From positions 18,137 to 67,577 of the forward strand of contig NZ_JAIQZN010000038.1 in assembly GCF_023333585.1 (NCBI RefSeq): 49,441 nucleotides of DNA, in the 5' to 3' direction. The first letter of the stretch is position 1; every line of letters starts with the position of its first letter. Below are positions 34,041 to 46,850 of this stretch, piece by piece. Source of the stretch: Argonema antarcticum A004/B2. Its GTDB lineage: Bacteria > Cyanobacteriota > Cyanobacteriia > Cyanobacteriales > Aerosakkonemataceae. The translations under genes were made by a program, and so were the position numbers. The notes under the pieces are model-generated. The model had not been told where the DNA came from. It saw only the letters and a program-made list of their open reading frames with translations, and searched no databases.

Positions 34041-37000
34041 ATGGATAATTCTGAAAATTCTAACTCTATAGATGCGATCGCAATTATCGGAATGGCAGGG
34101 CGTTTTCCTGGTGCGAAAAATGTCGATGAGTTTTGGCGAAATATTCGGGATGGCATAGAATCTATTTCTTTCTTTTCAGAAGAAGAACTGAAATCTTTAG
34201 GCATTGATGAGTCAGTGTTGCGCGATCCGCGTTATGTCAAAGCAAAAGCGGTATTAGATGATATTGAGTTGTTTGATGCTGCATTTTTTGGGTTTAATCC
34301 TAGAGAAGCTGAAATCACCGATCCGCAACACCGATTTTTCTTGGAGTCAGCGTGGGAAGCGCTAGAAAATGCTGGATATAACCCGGAAACTTACGCAGGG
34401 CCGATCGGGGTTTATGGTGGTGCGGGAAGTTTCAATACTTATTTTTTGAATAATCTTTATCCCAATCGTACTTTAAGAGAATCGCTGGGAGATTTTCAAC
34501 TTGTAATCGCCAACGATAAAGATTTTCTGTCTACTCGCGTTTCTTATAAATTAAACTTGAAAGGGCCGAGCGTCACCGTCCAAACTGCTTGTTCTACTTC
34601 ATTAGTTGCTATTAGTATGGCTTGCCAAAGTTTGCTAAATTATCAATGCGATATGGCTTTGGCAGGTGGTGTTGCGATCGGTGCGATCCAAAAGACAGGA
34701 TATTTTTATAAAGAGGGAATGATTCTTTCACCGGACGGACATTGCAGAGCCTTTGATGCGAAAGCACAGGGAACTGTGAGCGGTAATGGCGTGGGAATTG
34801 TGGTTTTGAAAAGATTGGAGGATGCAATAGCAGATCGAGATTACATCCATGCAGTCATCAAAGGTTGGACTATCAATAATGATGGTTCTCTGAAAGTTGG
34901 CTACACAGCCCCCAGTGTAGAGGGTCAGGCGCAAGCGATCGCAGATGCTTTAGCACTTGCTGATGTGGAACCGGAAACTGTCAGCTATATAGAAGCTCAC
35001 GGAACTGGAACACCTCTTGGCGATCCGATCGAAATTGCTGCCTTGACGCAAGCTTTCTCCCAGGAAACTAATAAGAAATGTTTCTGTGCTATAGGTTCGG
35101 CAAAAACTAATATCGGACATTTAGATACCGCTGCTGGTGTGACTGGTTTAATCAAAACCGTTCAAGCTCTCAAACACAAATTAATACCACCTAGCTTGCA
35201 TTTTGAACAGCCTAATCCCAAAATTGATTTTGCCAACAGTCCCTTTTATGTTAATACAAAACTGACGGAATGGAAAGCAGGCAAAACTCCCCGTCGTGCT
35301 GGAGTTAGTTCATTTGGTATCGGTGGAACTAATGCTCATGTGGTACTAGAAGAAGCGCCGAATTTAGAGCGGGAGAGCAGGGGAGCGGGGGAGCAAGCGA
35401 GAGAGTATCAACTGTTAGTTTTGTCTGCCAAAAATAGCGCTACACTCGATAATGCAACTGCAAATTTAGCAAAATTTTTAAACCAGCACCCTGATGTAAA
35501 TCTTGGTGATGTTGCTTACACTCTGGAAGTTGGTAGAAAGGCTTTTAGCCATCGACGGATAGTAGTTTGCAATGATATTGAAGAGAGTGTAACTGCCCTC
35601 AACAATCTTGATCCAAAACGAGTTTTTACAACCTTCCAAGAGTCCAAAGCTCGACCTGTCGTGTTTATGTTTTCAGGACAGGGTTCGCAATACGTGAATA
35701 TGGGCTTAGAACTCTACCAAGTTGAACCAACATTTCGCGAACAGATCGATTTATGTTCGGACATTCTTCAACCTCACTTGGGAATCGATCTACGCCATGT
35801 ACTTTATCCCAATGAAGCACAAGCAGAAGCAGCTACAAACCAACTAAAGCAGACCGCGATTACACAGCCAGCGCTGTTTGCGATCGAGTATGCTTTAGCT
35901 AAATTATGGATGTCTTGGGGCGTAAATCCTGTATCTGCGATCGGACATAGCATTGGCGAATACGTTGCCGCTTGTTTGGCGGGTGTTTTCTCCTTAGAAG
36001 ATGCTTTATCGTTGGTAGCTGCACGAGGCAAATTGATGCAACAAATGCCTGGTGGTTCGATGCTTGCAGTTCCACTTCCAGAACAAGAAATTCAACCATT
36101 ACTGGGAGATAAACTCGACTTAGCCTTAATTAACGGAACATCTGCGATCGTAGTTTCAGGTACTAACGATGCTATCGATGAATTGCAACAAAAGCTATTA
36201 GAAAAAGGTATCGATTGTCGCCGCCTCCACACTTCCCATGCCTTCCATTCGCGAATGATGGAACCAATTTTAGAACCATTTATCGAACTGGTCAAAAAAA
36301 TTAAACTAAACTCACCTAAAATTCCGTACATATCCAACGTAACTGGTACTTGGATTACCGCCACGGAAGCCACAAATCCAAGTTATTATGCTCAACATTT
36401 GCGGCAAACAGTACGCTTTGCAGAAGGCTTGCAAAAGTTATGCAAAGAACCCAATCAAATATTATTAGAAGTAGGCCCTGGACGGACATTAAATACCCTG
36501 GCGAAACAGCACCCAGATAAAGTTTCTGAGCAAGTTACACTTTCTTCATTGCGTCATCCCCAAGACCAACAATCAGATGAAAATTTCTTGCTCACTACAT
36601 TAGGAAAACTCTGGTTAGCAGGAGTACAAATAGATTGGTCTAATTTTTATGCTGACGAACAGCATTATCGGATTCCCTTGCCAACTTATCCGTTCGATCG
36701 ACAACGTTACTGGATCGAACCACCAGGTGTGGAACAACCAATTAAAACTGCTTCACCAAATATCGCAAATGAGCAATCAATAGATTCAAATTCACTACAT
36801 TTAAGACCAAATTTAGGCAATATTTATATTGCTCCCAGAGATGAAGTCGAGCAAACTATTGCCCAAATATGGCAAGAATTTCTCGGTATCCAGCAAGTGG
36901 GAATTCATGATGATTTTTTCGATTTAGGTGGAGATTCATTACTAGCAGTTCAGCTAATAACTAAGATAAGCGAAACACTGCAAAAAACTTTGTCTCCTCA

Positions 37001-37901
37001 TAGCTTATTGCAAGCACCAACTGTTGCAGCATTAGCTGAATTAACCAAAGAAAATTCATCTTTATCTGAAGATTATAAACAACTCCAGTCAACTTCTGAA
37101 TCCTTGTTAGTAGAAATTCAACGCGGTAGCTTCAAACATCCTTTGTTCCTAGTTCATCCGGTAGGTGGCCACGTTTACATTTATCGAGATTTAGCTCGTT
37201 ATTTAGGTTCAAATTGGCCTGTTGTTGGGATACAAGCACCTGCTTCAGTTGAGGAAAACACAGTGGAAGAAATGGCGACTCGCTATATTGAAGCGCTGCG
37301 GATTCGCCAACCTGAAGGGCCTTATTTTATGGGGGGTTCTTCCTTTGGCGGTACGGTTGCTTTTGAAATGGCGCAACAACTCAACGCGCTAGGTGAAAAA
37401 GTAGCATTACTAACCCTGATAGATACTCCTGGCCCTGGTCAAATGCCCGTTTTGTCAATGGAAGATGACACGGCAATTCTAGTTTACATATTGGGTGTTG
37501 GTTTCAATCTTTCTCTTTCTTTAGATGTCTTGCAAAAACTCAATGCAGATGAGCAACTTCTCTACTTTTTGGAACAGGTAAAAATTGCCAATAGAGTTGT
37601 CCCTCCAGATTTTGGATTGCCGGAAATTCGCCAATTTATTCATTTGTTTAAAGTCCACGCCCAAGCAATGAAAAATTACATACCCCGCACTTATCCAGGT
37701 CAAATTATCTTTTTCCGCGCCACCGAACAAAATGAAGTCAATCCCAAAAATCCAGAATTACCTTGGCTCGAAGTTGCTTCTGGAGGAGTAGAAGTGCGAG
37801 ATGTTCCAGGAAATCACATTACTATGAATTATCCTCCTAACGTTCAGTTTATGGCGGAACAACTTAGAGGATACCTTGATGAGGCAAGGCAGATAATTTA
37901 G
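34041..37901 (+). CDS. Type I polyketide synthase KS-AT-ACP-TE
   Basis: A 1286-aa PKS module without reducing domains. KS (about 10-440) has C184 in VQTACSTSL, then EAHGTGTPLGDP and KTNIGHLDTAAG for the two His residues. AT (about 530-840) has GQGSQY, S637 in GHSIGE, and HAFH in SHAFHSRMMEP, which indicates malonyl-CoA. ACP has S966 (LGGDSLL), and the terminal thioesterase (about 1050-1286) has S1101 in GGSSFGG. It should extend the NRPS-bound dipeptide by a C2 unit as a beta-keto thioester and release it. The frame is open upstream over the DUF4058 gene, but the ATG at 34041 has an AGAGGA site and begins MDNSENSNSIDAIAIIG. A short repeat-derived charged segment (RESRGAGEQARE) lies in the KS-AT linker. 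Confidence 0.95.
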   Translation: MDNSENSNSIDAIAIIGMAGRFPGAKNVDEFWRNIRDGIESISFFSEEELKSLGIDESVLRDPRYVKAKAVLDDIELFDAAFFGFNPREAEITDPQHRFFLESAWEALENAGYNPETYAGPIGVYGGAGSFNTYFLNNLYPNRTLRESLGDFQLVIANDKDFLSTRVSYKLNLKGPSVTVQTACSTSLVAISMACQSLLNYQCDMALAGGVAIGAIQKTGYFYKEGMILSPDGHCRAFDAKAQGTVSGNGVGIVVLKRLEDAIADRDYIHAVIKGWTINNDGSLKVGYTAPSVEGQAQAIADALALADVEPETVSYIEAHGTGTPLGDPIEIAALTQAFSQETNKKCFCAIGSAKTNIGHLDTAAGVTGLIKTVQALKHKLIPPSLHFEQPNPKIDFANSPFYVNTKLTEWKAGKTPRRAGVSSFGIGGTNAHVVLEEAPNLERESRGAGEQAREYQLLVLSAKNSATLDNATANLAKFLNQHPDVNLGDVAYTLEVGRKAFSHRRIVVCNDIEESVTALNNLDPKRVFTTFQESKARPVVFMFSGQGSQYVNMGLELYQVEPTFREQIDLCSDILQPHLGIDLRHVLYPNEAQAEAATNQLKQTAITQPALFAIEYALAKLWMSWGVNPVSAIGHSIGEYVAACLAGVFSLEDALSLVAARGKLMQQMPGGSMLAVPLPEQEIQPLLGDKLDLALINGTSAIVVSGTNDAIDELQQKLLEKGIDCRRLHTSHAFHSRMMEPILEPFIELVKKIKLNSPKIPYISNVTGTWITATEATNPSYYAQHLRQTVRFAEGLQKLCKEPNQILLEVGPGRTLNTLAKQHPDKVSEQVTLSSLRHPQDQQSDENFLLTTLGKLWLAGVQIDWSNFYADEQHYRIPLPTYPFDRQRYWIEPPGVEQPIKTASPNIANEQSIDSNSLHLRPNLGNIYIAPRDEVEQTIAQIWQEFLGIQQVGIHDDFFDLGGDSLLAVQLITKISETLQKTLSPHSLLQAPTVAALAELTKENSSLSEDYKQLQSTSESLLVEIQRGSFKHPLFLVHPVGGHVYIYRDLARYLGSNWPVVGIQAPASVEENTVEEMATRYIEALRIRQPEGPYFMGGSSFGGTVAFEMAQQLNALGEKVALLTLIDTPGPGQMPVLSMEDDTAILVYILGVGFNLSLSLDVLQKLNADEQLLYFLEQVKIANRVVPPDFGLPEIRQFIHLFKVHAQAMKNYIPRTYPGQIIFFRATEQNEVNPKNPELPWLEVASGGVEVRDVPGNHITMNYPPNVQFMAEQLRGYLDEARQII

Positions 37902-37908
37902 ACGATAG

Positions 37909-37962
37909 AGGTACGTTGTTGCGCTTCAGCGCACTCTTGGGCTAAAGTTCAACAACGTACCT
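37909..37962. repeat. Hairpin element between PKS and methyltransferase genes, copy 2
   Basis: Perfect 13-bp arms (aggtacgttgttg / caacaacgtacct) enclose a smaller gcgcttcagcgc palindrome. It is the inverted counterpart of the element at 13286-13342. It could attenuate read-through from the PKS gene into the methyltransferase gene, but its presence elsewhere shows it is a mobile-type repeat. Confidence 0.85.
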
Positions 37963-38016
37963 TAATCATCCCATCTTTTTTAATTCTTAAATAGATAACT
38001 TTCAGAAGGAGTTTCC

Positions 38017-39051
38017 ATGACTTTATATTCAGAAAATTCGCAAACCGAAGGTGAAAGCTCATCGTCAGTGCTACTGGAAATGATGTATGGGTATCAAAAA
38101 TCGCAGGCCATTTTTGTGGCCACCAAACTGGGAATAGCAGATATTCTCAATAACGGTTCTAAGACTGCCGATGAACTTGCCGAAGCTACGGGAGTAGATT
38201 CTCGTAGTATTTATCACTTGATGCGTATGCTGGTAAGCGTTGGCGTTTTTTCTGTGGAAAATAATGATAAGTTTCAATTAAATAATCTTGGCAAACATCT
38301 CCTGACTGGTACTTCTGATTCTTTGCGGGGTACAGTGATGGCAATGGGTGATGAACTGTATCAAGCATGGGGTAATTTACTGCCCAGTATAAAGTCTGGA
38401 GAAACGGCTTTTGAATCTACTTTTAAGATGAGTTTATATAGTTATTTTAAGCAGAATTATGAGGCCAGTGTAAATTTCAATGAGTGGATGAAGGAGACGA
38501 CAAGGGAGTGGCTGCTTCCGGTTCTGGAAGCGTATGATTTTTCAGAAGTTAAAACACTTGTGGATGTGGGAGGGGGCATTGGAACGCTAACTGCTGTTAT
38601 TTTGAAGGCAAATCCGCAAATGCAAGCTATTTTGTTCGATCGCGAAGATGTTGTTGTCGATGCGGATAAGGTTTTGGAAGTGGCTGGAGTTGCAGATAGG
38701 TGTCGAATAGTGGGAGGAAACTTTTTTGATTCGGTTCCCTCTGGTGGCGATCTTTATTTACTCTCTCGCGTCCTCCTGAATTGGGACGATACTCATGCTA
38801 TTAAAATTCTGCAAAATTGCTATCAAGCGATGACAGCTAAAGATAAGCTGGTGGTGGTTGATTTTATGTTGCCTCAAGGCAAAATGTCGCCATTTATTGG
38901 TATGGGTAGCTTAACTTTGTTCGTTCTAGGTGGTAATTTTATGCGTAGAGAGGATGAGTTTTATAATTTACTTTCATCAGCGGGATTCAAGGTGACTAAT
39001 ACGATCGAAACAAAAGGGCCTGTAAGTGCGATCGAGGCGAAGCCTGCATAA
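38017..39051 (+). CDS. SAM-dependent O-methyltransferase (plant COMT / hydroxyneurosporene-type)
   Basis: A 344-aa class I methyltransferase with an N-terminal winged-helix dimerisation domain (about 15-100) and a Rossmann SAM-binding fold; motif I is VDVGGGIGTLTAVILKANPQ (182-201). It has an AGAAGGAG-type ribosome site before the ATG. Position after the PKS on the same strand suggests it O-methylates the released product, for instance the beta-keto enol or the phenol of a tyrosine-like residue. The family's catalytic His, usually in RVLHDWDD, is absent: the sequence reads RVLLNWDD. That either reduces activity or reflects an acidic hydroxyl substrate that needs no base. Confidence 0.88.
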   Translation: MTLYSENSQTEGESSSSVLLEMMYGYQKSQAIFVATKLGIADILNNGSKTADELAEATGVDSRSIYHLMRMLVSVGVFSVENNDKFQLNNLGKHLLTGTSDSLRGTVMAMGDELYQAWGNLLPSIKSGETAFESTFKMSLYSYFKQNYEASVNFNEWMKETTREWLLPVLEAYDFSEVKTLVDVGGGIGTLTAVILKANPQMQAILFDREDVVVDADKVLEVAGVADRCRIVGGNFFDSVPSGGDLYLLSRVLLNWDDTHAIKILQNCYQAMTAKDKLVVVDFMLPQGKMSPFIGMGSLTLFVLGGNFMRREDEFYNLLSSAGFKVTNTIETKGPVSAIEAKPA

Positions 39052-39179
39052 GACATCTTCAAGGGCCTTAAAGTGCGAATGGCTGTAAAACTGTAACTAA
39101 GAGCATTTTGGGCATATTTGGTGATGTTTTAGGTGAATGGCCAGAGTTGGATGTAGTTTTGGGGGAAAGTGCGATCGCA

Positions 39180-40904
39180 CTATTGTTGTTCTGGCGCTTG
39201 AACTCCAAATAAATGAACAGCACCAGGGATTTTGGATAGGTCATTGAGAAATTGCGATCGCAAATGACTAGAATTAGGTGTTTGTCCACCCATAAACAAG
39301 CAAACAACTTCTTGACAATTTGTATTTTGTTCCTTATTAGGAATATTCACCCGCTTAATGCTCACCCAAGAGCAATGAGCATTACCTCCACCTGCCGCAT
39401 TACCGCCTACATCAATTTTTCTCTTATACTTTAAGTCGTAAATTAAATTCATACCACACCCACGAGTATCAGTAGGATTAGTTATGCTCCATTCAAAATC
39501 TTGTCGGTCTAATGGCTCTTGACATGGTTCAGGAACGAGATAAATAGCACAAGTTGTTGGCGAAAAAACTTCTGCTGTCGGATTATTACCCAGAGCGTAT
39601 CTATCAGACCATTGAAGTTGAACAGCAGTTTGCCAATCTTGATAAAGTTTTTGCCAATCGGAAGGATTACAAGCTATTCCGTACAGTTTAACTTGATATT
39701 CATTACTATCCGGTTTTCTAATCTTGTGCGTTAAACTTAAATAAGTTCCTCTGGCGGCAGACCTACCGTTATTCATAACGAAAATATGCAAAGGTCTGCG
39801 CCAACCTCTACCTACACCACCAACCATCACTGCAAATTTGACTATAGGCAAAACAATTTGATTTAAAATATTTTTGGTTGCGCTAATTTTTAACTGACCT
39901 TTCCAGGTATAAAAACGTGGCTGATTTCCAGAAACTTCTCCCCAATTTTCTCCTTGAATCATTTCTAAACGCACGCATCCTTTTCGACCTTTCCCATCTC
40001 CTGCATCCAAGGTGCCGAACAGTTCTCCTAAAGTTTTTTGGGCGTTTTCTGGAGACATTACTCCCAAGAGAAACCGTAAAACCCAAGAGCGTAACCATCC
40101 TCGCCAATGGGCGGGGCGCAAATCTGGAGAGTGGGGATCTGCACCGTAGCATCCCTGACTGAAGAGGCTAAAATCAAATTGCTTTACAGCATAGCTAGGG
40201 TCAATAGTTAGCTTAGGTAAGTTAGCAGTTTTAATCGCACCATAACCGGAAGCAGTGCGACTACCAACTCCATATAAACTAAGTGCTTGTTGCACCCATC
40301 CCCACACTTCCTCAACCTCTGTTTCTGTAACTTTACCGGGAATACCCCGAATCGCGACAGTTACATTTATAGGTTTCTCACCGTTGCCTAGCGTATAGAA
40401 AGATAGGGGCGTGCTTTGCCCTTGATGATAAACTTGAAAATGCTCTTGCGGGTTAACAATATCTAATGTTAACTTGGTTGCTTTTTCAGGCCAAGCATCC
40501 AAAAATTCAATCTTTCCAGGCGTAATGTTTTCGTTATCTTGAAACCCTAATATTTCAAGCATTCTTGGCTTAATTTCCGGTATTTGTTTTGCCCAAGTTC
40601 TTACCAACCCTCGAATGGAAGACCCTGGAATATATCCGTTCAGTGGTAGCACTGATAATAAATTCAAGTTATCACATACATTACGTTTATCTTCTGGTCT
40701 TCCGTTATTTAGTTTCCACGCACCGCAAGGTTCACCCGCAGAAACAATCGTTTCTAAATCGGGGTGAGGGAAAGAGCCAACTTTGGCTCGCCACTGGATA
40801 GTAAAAGTGGCTTTTTTGAATAAGCCTTTGTACTTTTCCGACTTCTCCAATCGCTTCTCGTGCTGTTTCTCTAGCAGTTCGGCTAATCGATTTCCTGAAT
40901 ACAT
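39180..40904 (-). CDS. Type III-B CRISPR RAMP protein, Cmr6-Cmr1 fusion
   Basis: A 574-aa protein made of two RAMP units. Residues 1-235 are Cmr6-like: YIPGSSIRGLVRTWA (91-105) and GVGSRTASGYG (212-222). Residues about 241-574 are Cmr1-like: FSQGCYGADPHSPDLRP then HWRGWLRSW (about 249-273), LGELFGTLDAG, and VGGVGRGWRRPLHIF. In the Cmr complex Cmr6 and Cmr1 cap the end of the Cmr4 backbone at the 3' side of the crRNA, so a fusion is structurally sensible. There is no separate cmr1 gene in the operon. The frame extends 22 codons upstream, but the start at 40904 overlaps the cmr5 stop as TAATG and has AGGAGG 4 nt before it. It is the last gene of the operon. Confidence 0.82.
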   Translation of the reverse strand: MYSGNRLAELLEKQHEKRLEKSEKYKGLFKKATFTIQWRAKVGSFPHPDLETIVSAGEPCGAWKLNNGRPEDKRNVCDNLNLLSVLPLNGYIPGSSIRGLVRTWAKQIPEIKPRMLEILGFQDNENITPGKIEFLDAWPEKATKLTLDIVNPQEHFQVYHQGQSTPLSFYTLGNGEKPINVTVAIRGIPGKVTETEVEEVWGWVQQALSLYGVGSRTASGYGAIKTANLPKLTIDPSYAVKQFDFSLFSQGCYGADPHSPDLRPAHWRGWLRSWVLRFLLGVMSPENAQKTLGELFGTLDAGDGKGRKGCVRLEMIQGENWGEVSGNQPRFYTWKGQLKISATKNILNQIVLPIVKFAVMVGGVGRGWRRPLHIFVMNNGRSAARGTYLSLTHKIRKPDSNEYQVKLYGIACNPSDWQKLYQDWQTAVQLQWSDRYALGNNPTAEVFSPTTCAIYLVPEPCQEPLDRQDFEWSITNPTDTRGCGMNLIYDLKYKRKIDVGGNAAGGGNAHCSWVSIKRVNIPNKEQNTNCQEVVCLFMGGQTPNSSHLRSQFLNDLSKIPGAVHLFGVQAPEQQ

Positions 40905-41497
40905 TAATCCTCCTGATAGGCTCTTGCCCAAAAATTCCAGTGATTGGATAAATTGAGAGATTTTCGCCAACTTGCCATGTACTCAGATGGTCGCTCGTTA
41001 GCCATCTTGACTATTTCTTTCATTAACTCTCTTGCCATCTCATTTGGAGCTTCTATTTCCATCAGTTTGCGAGTACCTGACGGATTAATTTCATCAATCA
41101 TTTGACCTAATAATACTCGCCATACTGGAAAGGTTCTTTTGCGAGTTTCGTTATTTTCTTGTGCATTAGATTGATTGAGATAGCCTACTGCTGAAAGTAA
41201 CCCAAATATTCGCAAATGCTGAGATAGTCGCAAAATGGCATTCAGATCGTTTTTATCTAATTTTGGCTTGTGGCTAATCTCTAGATATTTCTGAATGTGG
41301 TGATGAGCATCTAAACTGATTTGTTCTGGCTTTATCCTGCTAGGTTCGGAAGGTGCGATCGCTTCTTGTACCGCAGGTGTAGAATTTGGCATACTATTAA
41401 GCTTGGTAAGATTGCCAGAATTTTGTCCTGCTGGTGATTGGTTGGGAGGATTCGATCGAGAGGGAGGAAATTGAGACGATTTGTGTTTCTTAGACAT
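40904..41497 (-). CDS. cmr5: Type III-B CRISPR small subunit Cmr5
   Basis: A 197-aa helical protein in the Cmr5 position. The C-terminal ~130 residues look like the small subunit (LRLSQHLRIFGLLSAVGYLNQ, ending NLSNHWNFWARAYQED). The first ~60 residues are Ser/Pro/Asn-rich and likely disordered, making it longer than typical Cmr5 (about 120-170 aa). It starts 2 nt after the cmr4 stop and overlaps the next gene at TAATG, indicating tight translational coupling. Assignment rests mainly on operon position and helical character. Confidence 0.75.
   Translation of the reverse strand: MSKKHKSSQFPPSRSNPPNQSPAGQNSGNLTKLNSMPNSTPAVQEAIAPSEPSRIKPEQISLDAHHHIQKYLEISHKPKLDKNDLNAILRLSQHLRIFGLLSAVGYLNQSNAQENNETRKRTFPVWRVLLGQMIDEINPSGTRKLMEIEAPNEMARELMKEIVKMANERPSEYMASWRKSLNLSNHWNFWARAYQED
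40909..40914 (-). promoter_or_regulatory. Shine-Dalgarno AGGAGG for the cmr6-cmr1 fusion gene
   Basis: AGGAGG on the minus strand, followed by ATTA and the ATG at 40904, within the last codons of cmr5. It fixes the start of the fusion gene 22 codons inside its open frame. Confidence 0.75.
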
Positions 41498-41499
41498 GA

Positions 41500-42399
41500 T
41501 TAAACTCCAACAGGCGCAGCAATGGATTCAGATATAGAGGATTGAAAGGTATTATCGCTAACCCAACTTTGCACCCAACCCCGTCCTACATTTGCTTGTC
41601 CGCCAACTTGCAATAAGCCTTGCAGGACTTCCATCATTAAATCGTGTTCAAAAGAGGTAACGGGTTTTTCTTTTAGCAAGCGGTAGCCCCAAGTAAAATA
41701 CAAAATGGTATCTCTGGGAATGCAAACATCTGTCCAAAATACTTCGGCAGAACCAGCTTGATTTGCTCCTTTTGTTTCATCCTGAATTTTGTTGCGAATT
41801 TGCGTCCAGAGTGAATGTTCCATTAAAACTTGGAAATCTGCATCCGGTAGGACAATTTGATTTTGTTCCCAAGTTGGTTTTACGGAATCTTTCAGTGAAG
41901 AAGGCCAATTTCCCGAAAGTGCGATCGCCTGTTTTTGTTGGTCAGACATAGCGGATACTTCAATCTGTGCATCTGCTACAACGTAAGTACCCGCACGAGT
42001 TCCTACTGGTCGATTTGGAAAAGTAACAAATTGTTTGCCAGAAGCGATCGCACAATCTCTAATTAAAGAGTGACAACTTACCCAAGTGAAAATATCAGCA
42101 CCGCCTCTTAAAGACATCGTTCGCATGGGAACCCACAACAAACGCGCATCACCAAACCAAACTTGATGCACTCCCATTTGACCGTTATTATCTAATTCTT
42201 TGCCAAATAGTAGATCTGCTGATTTTGAATCGAGTAATTTCACTTCATCTCTCAAGCTACCTCGTAAGGAAGAACCTGGTACATAAGGGAAATTGGTATG
42301 CACTTCACGGGCAATTTCTAAAATATTGCCCAAATCGCCTTCACCACCACAATGAATAGGTGCAAGGCTGTAAAGATAACCAATCCGAAAGTCTTTCAT
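41500..42399 (-). CDS. cmr4: Type III-B CRISPR backbone RAMP Cmr4, apparent catalytic-Asp loss
   Basis: A 299-aa RAMP, the repeated backbone subunit of the Cmr complex. It starts MKDFRIGYLYSLAPIHCGGE and has REVHTNFPYVPGSSLRGSLRDE and a C-terminal GGQANVGRGWVQ loop. The known target-RNA-cleaving Asp of Cmr4 lies five residues before the Arg of the (Q)REAHT motif (VDLPIQREAHT); here that position is Ile26 (NILEIAREVHT), so target RNA cleavage may be lost. The frame is open 19 codons further, but the Met at 42399 follows AAGGAG placed in the end of cmr3 and matches the family N-terminus. It lies 5 nt from cmr3 and 2 nt from cmr5. Confidence 0.87.
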   Translation of the reverse strand: MKDFRIGYLYSLAPIHCGGEGDLGNILEIAREVHTNFPYVPGSSLRGSLRDEVKLLDSKSADLLFGKELDNNGQMGVHQVWFGDARLLWVPMRTMSLRGGADIFTWVSCHSLIRDCAIASGKQFVTFPNRPVGTRAGTYVVADAQIEVSAMSDQQKQAIALSGNWPSSLKDSVKPTWEQNQIVLPDADFQVLMEHSLWTQIRNKIQDETKGANQAGSAEVFWTDVCIPRDTILYFTWGYRLLKEKPVTSFEHDLMMEVLQGLLQVGGQANVGRGWVQSWVSDNTFQSSISESIAAPVGV

Positions 42400-42404
42400 C
42401 TTAA

Positions 42405-46614
<4,210 letters not shown>

Positions 46615-46850
46615 TACCCTAAAATTGCCAGGATAAGTAAATATCCATATTTTTTTAATCTCAAGTCCTACAAGCTTCTATTGGTCAGGTTTTCCGGTGA
46701 TGTAGTGAGTTTTGATTGATTATTGGCTTTTGCTTGACAATTTAGTGCGATCGCGCTATGCAGAAAAGAAACCCGGTTTCTGGGCTAACCATTATAATTG
46801 ACTTAAGCAATTCCTCAATCCAAAATCCCAAATCAAAAATCAAAAATTGA
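46615..46850. other. Intergenic region upstream of cas10
   Basis: Divergent spacer between cas10 and the truncated hypothetical gene. It holds a half copy of the agaaacccggtttct palindrome (46767-46781), a GCGATCGC-like site near 46747 and aaatcaaaa repeats at about 46826-46848. The cas10 promoter is expected here but was not pinned down. Confidence 0.55.

Noticed and set aside
39052-39179. Terminator between the methyltransferase and Cmr genes
   Set aside because: The convergent 128-bp spacer shows no convincing GC hairpin with a T-run.
40905-40970. 22-codon N-terminal extension of the Cmr6-Cmr1 fusion
   Set aside because: It overlaps cmr5, whereas the TAATG junction with AGGAGG at 40909-40914 marks the internal Met.
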